A DNA stretch of 64,000 nt from Haematobia irritans (taxonomy: Eukaryota; Arthropoda; Insecta; Diptera; Muscidae). Below the pieces are notes generated by a model that was not told where the DNA came from, did not search any database, and saw only the letters and a program-made list of their open reading frames with translations. The stretch covers positions 40,378,671-40,442,670 of the forward strand of contig NC_134399.1 of NCBI RefSeq assembly GCF_050003625.1, written 5' to 3'. Made by a program: the position numbers and the translations under genes. Of this stretch, positions 56,790-64,000 are shown piece after piece (the first letter of the stretch is position 1; each line of letters opens with the position of its first letter).

Positions 56790-57540
56790 TACAGAGAACG
56801 GCAGCTCTGAGAATCACTTCAGCATACCGCAGCGACGATCCCAATAGACCTCCAGGCGATTGAGCGGCAAAGGTTTTCGAGGCTAAACAACAAGACCCGA
56901 CAGACACGATACCGAATATTCAACAAGAGACCAGAGATATATGGCAGGACCGATGGAGGAACGAGACAAAGGACAGATGGACACACCGCCTTATAAGTGA
57001 CACACCCAGAGAAGGAATATGATCACCTCAAACATGTTTTAAGACCAAATGTTATTTTTGGGTGGTGACCATTTAACATGGTTTTCGCAACCATGTTATT
57101 TTTGCGGAAATCATGTATCTGATTTCGGGAAGCAGGTTATATCTGACGAGAAAATTACATTTTAGTGACAAACATGTTACATGGTCACCATACAAAAATA
57201 ACATTTTGCTCTTGAAACATGGTTGAGGTGACCATATTCCCTCTCTGCGTGCATAGAGTTATGGCGTGAGAAAAGATACGGGGAAGTGATGTATTACATA
57301 ACCCAGATGCTCTCTGATCAAGGATACTTTCGAAAGTATCTGCATCCGATGAGGAAATGCAGCTCAGAGAACTGTATTTACGAAGAAGAAAAGGTCGTGG
57401 ATGATGCCGAACATGCATTCTTTACTTGTGGCCGGAGGGCAGAGCGACGAACATCGCTGGAAGATGACATTGGACATGTCTCTCCGAGAAATATAGTCCA
57501 GAAGATGTTACAGAGTGTGAACTTGGAGGAAAATTTGTAG
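56790..57540 (+). pseudogene. LINE ORF2 C-terminus, interrupted by a MITE
   Basis: Before the MITE: QRTAALRITSAYR, a frame change with probable deletion, then TIPIDLQAIERQRFSRLNNK, and after another shift RDIWQDRWRNETKDRWTHRL. After the MITE (57253): IELWREKRYGEVMYYITQML, SDQGYFRKYLH, CSSENCIYEEEKVVDDAEHA then FFTC, ending NLEENL and TAG at 57538-57540. The C-x4-C ... H-x3-C signature and the R-T-A-x-L-R-x-T-S-A-Y-R-T motif belong to the region after the RT domain in R1/Jockey-like LINEs. The tail frame after the MITE is intact. Confidence 0.85.
57001..57251. mobile_element. 251-bp MITE inside a LINE
   Basis: Left CACACCCAGAGAAGGAATAT, right ATATTCCCTCTCTGCGTG; inverse arms continue inward for about 30 bp (GATCACCTCAAACATG against CATGGTTGAGGTGACC). 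Internal CATGTTATTTTTG/ AAAAATAACATTTT words add further pairing. Flanks are GA and CA, so a TA duplication is possible only if both first bases changed. Confidence 0.8.
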
Positions 57541-57690
57541 AATACTTTCTCCGCAGAATGCAGACTAGAAGGAGAAGGTCACGGACCACATGTGGTCCAC
57601 CACGATGTAATGCGAAAGCGGTTCCGAGATGGTAATCATACTCCGAGGGTTGAGGTATGGGTTTTTAGCCGATAGCCATGTGGAGTCCAG

Positions 57691-58147
57691 TACACGCACC
57701 CTCAAAAAAATCGCTTCTGTAACATATGTCCCAAACATATTTTGCTTCAAGCATATATATTTTCAGAATTGGTCCAAACAAAATATTGTTAGGCATGCAC
57801 TGGTAGAACAACATTTTAATGAATTTTTTTTTGTGTATATATATTTTTAAGGAGCCAATTGGTTACTTCCATTCTTTTACTTGCTGCATACTCTGTAATT
57901 CTCTCTTTCGAAACACATATATGTTTATAGGCTACTTCCCAATTAATATATGTTTGCATCCAAGCATATTATATTTACAAACATTTTATGTTCTAACATA
58001 TTAACATATATGTCCCAAACATGTTATGCTAGTTTCTGAACATTATATGCTTGCACTTAAAAATATTGTGTTAAACAATTTGAGTTTCAAACATATAATT
58101 TTTACATCCAAACATATGAAAAACAGTCTTTTTCGTCCGTGCGGGTG
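57691..58147. mobile_element. MITE-like element with AACATAT-rich interior
   Basis: Starts after TA (57691-57692) with CACGCACCCTCAAAAAAATC, ends AAAAAGACTG in inverse followed by CGTCCGTGCGGG (to about 58145). The interior repeats ACATATGTCCCAAACATATT-like words (57720, 58000-58025). The right flank is TG in place of TA. It directly follows the LINE tail. Confidence 0.6.
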
Positions 58148-60013
58148 GTCACACTGTCAGGTGCATAAAGTCTTTTCCTACCCTTACCCGCAAAAACTCC
58201 AACAACCTAATTGCAATGATAGTGACATAATATTATCTCAGCTAAAATTTAGTTTCTTATAATCGAAATATTTTTCTTTTCATATCATCCACTGTTTGTA
58301 AATATTCCCTATAACTCCTCTGCATTTATCCTCTTGGCCTAAAATAGCCAAAGTGATAATTGGAATATTTTATCGCACCATAGCAAAAGAACAACTTTTT
58401 CTTTTCCTGACTTGCCTCGACTCACCAGAGGGTGTTTGATTTTTTGGGGGCCATTATTAAAGTTTTATTTTCACAATTCTTTCCATTTTGTGAACACTCA
58501 AAATACAGAAATGCAGCCATAAATCTATCACGTTAGTCCATTACCATATTCTTTGCAAAGTTTCTTAGTTTCGGTGAGAACCAAATGTAACTGGGGCAAC
58601 GGACAGTCTCAACGAGTGGCCATCCACTATATTTGTATTTCAAAAAATGTGGAAAAGTTTGGGAAAAGTCTTAAGTGCGATGATGATTAAGTTTTAATCA
58701 AATCGATAAATTCTCTATTACAAACAGAAAAAAAGCAACAACAAAACAAGAACCAAGGAATGTTTAATTGATTCACCCATAGATGTGGAGAGCTGAAGGC
58801 TAAGAGGGTCATTTGGTTAATTATTTAGGAGACTTGATGAGCAGAGAATTTATTCATTTGCCAGAAACAGATCAAAAAAAAATATACATAAATCTTATTA
58901 AATTCTTTTCTCGAGAGATGTGAATAAGTTCCCCTTTGGCTAATCAATTGGCAGGGCGAAAATTATGACTGCTTGTTCAGCAAGTAAGTTTTAATTAAAA
59001 CCTTGACGATGAAGCATCTGAAGAGACTCCAAATCAGGCAGACAATCAATCTTATTGTTGTTTATTAAAAAAAAAAAAAAAAAAAACAAAAGTTTCATAA
59101 CAATTTCTGTAGCCATGGCAAAGCTTGGATGCAGTGGGACGGACAACACTTCAGCTTGACATCATTTCCGATTTGTCTGCTAAATTAATTATGAATTCAG
59201 CAATTTGTGGTTCCTTAGTAATCAAGCAAATAAGCCATTAAAGTGAACACAAAATAGCTTTCAAGGGATAAAAAGATATTCCAGATTTTAGCTTGCCACA
59301 TAAGAGACTTGGTAAAATTGAAAGTAGTTGTAGAAAACACCATTCTCATCCGAGCACATCCGCTCCTTATATCTAGGAAACGGAAGTGATTTTTCTCTGC
59401 ATAGGATCATTGCAAGTTCAACGCACACACACACACACACACATACACCAACACATATGGATATCTCATCTGGCCTTTCGCACATTGCCTGTCATACCCA
59501 CTATCAGTAGAGGGCGATGTTGGCTTTGTTTGCCCAATGCTGTATGGATGCTTTCGTTAAAAATCTTTTCCGGGACAATAGGAAATTTCACTCTCAATAT
59601 CAGCAAACAAAGATTTGCCAACTTGAGCAAACTAAAGAAAAAAAAAAAAAACAACGAGAATGAGAAAAACATTTTTAATTCAATTTAAAAAAGCATGGCA
59701 AACCGTGCTTCAAATCTCACTTTGCCCCCGAGTGTTAGCGGATCATAGGATTCTTGGCACAGCCCAAGGTTTGTTGGTGTTCATTATAACACAATAAAGC
59801 TTTAGATTGTTGGCAATTTGTTCATTCTCCATATGCGATAGAGACCATAGACCACCGCCGCGGTGGGGGCATTTCATTTACCAAGGGAAACTGCCACAAT
59901 TGAATGCCATATCAAAGATATTGTCTAGTACGACAAATATAACGATATAATAGGGTGTACCGTACAAAAGGTAGATATTCAAAGATGTAGATGGTTTCAA
60001 ATTGTAAATTAAA
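58148..60013. other. No gene recognised; microsatellites
   Basis: A-run at about 59067-59086 and AC run at 59424-59442. The 100-codon frame at 59386-59688 reads through the AC run and is not supported. Confidence 0.55.
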
Positions 60014-60255
60014 ACAAGTATATACGGCCGTAAGTTCGGCCAGGCCGAAGCTTATGTACCCTCCACCATGGATTGCGTAGAAACTTCTACTGAAGACTAT
60101 CATCCACAATCGAATTACTTGGGTTGCGGTAACACTTGTCGATGGCAAGGTATCTTAAAACTTCCTAACACCGTAATATATACCACATAGTCCATACGTG
60201 GTATATATTAAACTAAAAGAGGCCGATTAAATACGTATATAATTAAGTTTAAAGT

Positions 60256-60502
60256 TTCTATAGAAATAAAATTTTGACAAAATAAAATTTTTACACCATT
60301 TTCTATGGAAGTAAAATTTGGAAAAAATTTTCTATAGAAATAAAATTTGGAAAAAATGTTCTATAGAAATAAAATTTTGACAAAATTTTCTATAGAAATA
60401 AAATTTTGACAAAATTTTCTATAGAAATAACATTTTGACTAAATTTTCTATAGAAATAACATTTTGACAATGTTTTCTATAAAAATAAAATTTTGGTAGA
60501 TT
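60256..60502 (+). repeat. 29-bp tandem array in the DINE-like element
   Basis: About eight units of the 29-bp repeat in inverse orientation to 24290-25190 (TTTTCTATAGAAATAAAATT then TTGACAAAA). Confidence 0.93.
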
Positions 60503-60781
60503 ATTTTTGGCTCGAGTAGCAACCATGGTTATGAACCGATATGGACCATTTTTTGTGTGATTGGGGATCGGCTATATATAACTATAGACCGATATGGACC
60601 AATTATGGCATGGTTATAAGCGGCCTTATACTAACACCACGTTGCAAATTTCAACCGGATCGGATGAATTTAGCTCCTCCAAGAGGCTCCGGAGGACAAA
60701 TCTGGGGATCGATTTATATGGGGTATATATATAATTATGGACCGATAACCAATTCTTGCATGGTTGTTAGAGACCATATAC

Positions 60782-61302
60782 TACACTGAAAAAACAGTGA
60801 ACCCACCAGGAAAGATAACTTTCGATTAATTTTAGAAAATTTGGAACTTCTTTAGAAAATTTTAACTAAACGGTATTACAAGCGCTGGCATCACTCCGAT
60901 ATGGCAAAAATAAGTAAATATTTTTCGACAAATTCAAGAAAATTTATTAGACATAACTAAATTTTTTCAGTAGTTAAAGAAAATTTTGTAGTTTTAAGAG
61001 AAATCTTGGAGTTCAAAATTGCAAGAATGTCTTTAGTGACATACGAAGTTCATGATGGACACATTTTTGGTAAAATTTACAAATTTAAAGAAATAATGAA
61101 CTATTTTGTAAGAAATACGAAATTAGGAAATCTTTATGCTTTATTTGTGTATAACTTTTTCCCGTTTTTTAGTTCATTTAACTAACATACGCAAAAAATT
61201 ATTTGACTAAAATAAACTTTTTCCAAACATAATGATTCTATGAACTAATATAAAGTTAATATGGCTTTAGTGAAATAGAGAGTTCACTTTTTTTTGAGTG
61301 TA
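60782..61302. mobile_element. 517-bp TA-flanked MITE nested in a 153-bp unit
   Basis: TA at 60782-60783 and 61301-61302. Left CACTGAAAAAACAGTGAACC, right GAGTTCACTTTTTTTTGAGTG, its inverse with few mismatches. Insertion point proven by the host repeat: CATATACTA at the left joins TAACACCACGTACC at the right to give the usual unit text. No coding capacity. A relative is at 20736-21080. Confidence 0.93.
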
Positions 61303-61969
61303 ACACCACGTACCAAATTTCAACCGGATCGGGTGAATTTTGCCCCTCTAAGAGGCTCCGGAGGTCAAAACTGGGGATCGCCTTATATGGGGGCTATATA
61401 TAATTATGGACCGATATTGACCAATTTTGGTATGGTTGTTAGAGAACATATACCAACACCATGTACCAAATTTCAGCCGGATCGGATGAAATTTGGTTCT
61501 CTTAGAGGCTCCGCAAGCCAAATCGGGGGATCGGTTTATATGGGGGCTATATGTAATTATGGACCGATAAGGACCAATTTTTGCATGGTTGCTAGAGACC
61601 ATATACTAACACCATGTACCAAATTTCAGTCAGATCGGATGAAATTTGCTTCTCTTAGAGGGTCTGCAAGCCAAATTTGGGGGTCCGTTTATATGGGGGC
61701 TATACGTAAAAGTGGACCGATATGGCCCATTTGAAATACCATCCGACCTACATCAATAACTACTACTTGTGCCAAGTTTCAGGTCGATAGCTTGTTTCGT
61801 TCGGAAGTTAGCGTGATTTCAAAAGACGGACGGACGGACATGCTCAGATCGACTCAGAATTTTACCACGACCCAGAATATATACTTTATGGGGTCTTAGA
61901 GCAATATTTCGATGTGTTACAAACGGAATGACAAAGTTAATATACCCCCATCCTATGGTGGAGGGTATA

Positions 61970-64000
61970 AAAACCTTATTTTAATGAGGGACGAGATTGA
62001 CAACACCCGTAGATGCAAAAAATTACATATATTTAATTAAAGTTTCTATTTATTTTAACTTTATTTATTTATTTTAGTTTATAATTTAAAATTTCTTAGT
62101 TATCATTTTATTTAACTTTTAGTTTTAAATGTAATTTTCATATAGTTTGAGTTTTTCATTTATGATCCGCACTGAATATATGCTTATATGTGAACACATC
62201 ATGATACTGAATTTAAATCGCAATTTAAATTAAAACTTGTACATTAAATTACAACACAATTAGAACTTAATCTAACTTAACATGAAAATGAAAATAATAA
62301 CATAGAGGCAACGACGTTATTTTTTTAATGTTTTATGCAGATAGGAACAGGGTACAAATTACAAATCTACCTGATCATCCCTACTTCACTTTTTCGGAGA
62401 ACATCATATAAGAGCATTTATTTTTCTACAAATCTCTTAGTAGCTTATTCGCATGGCTAGGATGTAAAGAGAGCATTTTATTGAAATTTTATTTTATTTG
62501 CCATAATAATTTTCGAAAGAAAAATTTCTTTCCTAGGCCACCCTTATAATCGAATTAAGCAAAGCCTCCAGACGAGATATGAGTCAATATTGCTTAAATG
62601 CACCCTCGGCTAGCAGAGACAAATGCATACAATCTTGGTTACATTCATACAGAGAGAGGGAGGAAGGCAAAAAAAAAAAAAAAAAAAAAAAAAAACAAAA
62701 CGTAGAGAAAATTCGTACTCTAGATTATTTTTACATTTTTTGTGTGTTGCTTTGATTCTCCAGTTCTTTGAATGGAATCAGGAGAAGACCAGAACTTCGG
62801 ATTACAGAGATGGGAGCACATTGAAAGCCAAGTCTTAACGAGTACAACGGCATTAACATCGTCTCTTTAATGATAGCCGTGATGGTGGTGGTTGGTAATG
62901 GACTATGTTTTAAAGCCAAACATATGGTCACAAATATCGTTGTTGTTGTTGCTATTCAATGTATGCAATTGTGTATGTATGTATGTGTGTGTGTGTGTGG
63001 GAATTGATGTGTGCCTTAGTTATATGTATTTGCTTTTAAGAATCCCCATTTGGCATTAAGCAAATTACCACCGCCATTGCCTTTAACACCCAACAGCGTC
63101 TACAAATCCAACCGTCCATACAGACAAAAAAGACAAATCCATGCCACCGTCACAGACAGACAGACAATCAAACAAACATCCATCCATCCATCCAGTCAAC
63201 AAGGGAGACTCTCACCCTCGTCGTTTGGGATAACAGAAATTTTGCACTTGAAAAAATAATGCCAGCCAGAGTGGCAAAAGAAAATAAACAACTTAAAGAC
63301 ATAGATTTTTCTGTTCAAAGGGTGGTGGGTGTCGACGTTGGCAGATTTCGAGGGGTGGCTACTTCTGGGTGATTGTAAAAATAATGCCTCTACTGCTATT
63401 GGGTGGTTAATAACAATCCTCAGGCATAACTTAAGCCTTCAAACTCAAAGAAACCCGGATAGAATTCAGTCTGACACATGAACCGAAACATCAACCCACC
63501 CCATTGATTATTAATACGGGAATTAGGGAATATACACGGCTAAGGAAATTAAGCATTGCTTGAAACAACACCGAACAGTGGAGGATATTACTTGCTACTG
63601 CCATTGTCAATAATTTCTAATCTCTAAGGCCAAAAGTTACCGCATTCATATGTATGTCTATGGTTTTGGACCACTATTGTAGAGTATAAAATCGAATTGA
63701 GCTGACAAGTAATTTAGCAAATGGGTTTGAAATAAAACTTTTCAAATAATGAACATCTTACTGTGTTGGCAATTTGAAGTGATCATTTTGCCTTCTGTTT
63801 TTCTAGAAATGCCTTCTATGAAAATCTACCCCACTATGCAATGCACTGACAAACACAAGTGTTATTCAATCCCAAAAATTTCATCTTTGTGAAACGAGCC
63901 GACAGTTGTAACATAATGCTAGACCATTCCAAATGCTATCCCCTTTCCTTGGAGTATAGAGGTTCGACCATGGAACGAACATCATTACTTGGCTACAATA
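61970..64000. other. No gene recognised; microsatellites
   Basis: A-run at 62669-62695, TGTA/TG repeats at about 62971-62999 and CATC repeats near 63179-63195. Otherwise single-copy DNA with no supported exon. Confidence 0.55.

Larger units (their letters stand above)
56786..57690 (+). mobile_element. LINE 3' fragment, split by a MITE
   Basis: LINE coding text at 56790-57000 and 57252-57540 plus a probable 3' UTR to about 57690, separated by the MITE at 57001-57251. Of a different family from the LINEs at 6039 and 52984-54840. Confidence 0.8.
60014..61969 (+). mobile_element. Complete DINE-1/mini-me-like element with nested MITE
   Basis: Starts ACAAGTATATACGGCCGTAA, hairpin TTCGGCC-A-GGCCGAA, TACCCTCCACCAT; 29-bp array (60256-60502); 153-bp units (60525-60781 and 61303-61735); conserved block with GTCY-type run GACGGACGGACGGAC near 61825; end ATGGTGGAGGGTATA. 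Architecture and order equal the copy at 3911-5509. Removing the MITE at 60784-61300 and one TA restores a normal 153-bp unit. Frames 60541-60789 and 61294-61734 are array readings. Confidence 0.85.

Overview
The window reads as non-coding, transposon-dense, AT-rich DNA of a higher fly, most likely a calyptrate of the muscid type (Musca, Stomoxys or Haematobia). That placement is an inference from three things: a decayed irritans-type (Himar-like) mariner at 51651-52829, several copies of a tRNA-headed SINE ending in CCTAA repeats, and DINE-like elements with a TTCGGCC/GGCCGAA terminal hairpin. I found no host protein-coding exon, rRNA or functional tRNA gene. The single-copy stretches carry short microsatellites and look like intergenic or long-intron DNA.

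Layout. 1-6028: AT-rich DNA, SINE fragments (685-1080, 2579-2643) and a complete DINE-like element (3911-5509, minus). 6029-12100: a 5'-truncated LINE with a perfect 10-bp target duplication, two near-identical DD41D (rosa-type) mariner derivatives facing each other (6889-7825 minus, 10279-11212 plus), a full-length SINE with target duplication (8345-8719), and a decayed Tc-type transposase (11690-12095). 12868-16325: local duplications. 17945-22747: a 2.1-kb element with long inverted termini, two adjacent MITEs, and a TTAA-flanked piggyBac-like element with another element nested in it. 22785-26080: a duplicated GA-rich module split by a 2-kb hAT-like element that carries a 29-bp satellite array. 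27925-29155: a broken DD37E transposon. 32466-36541: a very AT-rich satellite with higher-order structure. 38534-46965: tandem duplications, DINE-like fragments, five MITE-class elements and copies of an old dispersed repeat. 47170-48090: a TA-flanked MITE containing two divergent tRNA-like sequences. 49042-54840: SINEs, the mariner, and two oppositely oriented LINE pieces. 56786-58145: another LINE tail split by a MITE and followed by a MITE. 60014-61969: a second complete DINE-like element with a TA-flanked MITE inside.

The parts do not form a pathway. What connects them is shared mobility: the SINE and the LINE at 6039 end in the same CCTAA-type tail; up to nine otherwise dissimilar MITEs share a CAC-plus-A-run terminus, five of them next to TA on both sides; and one 29-bp satellite occurs inside two different transposon types. 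No transposase gene here is intact. The best coding remnants are the two DD41D catalytic-domain frames, which have no DNA-binding domain and no in-frame ATG. I did not find a convincing new cellular system. The most unusual object is the MITE with paired tRNA-like heads.
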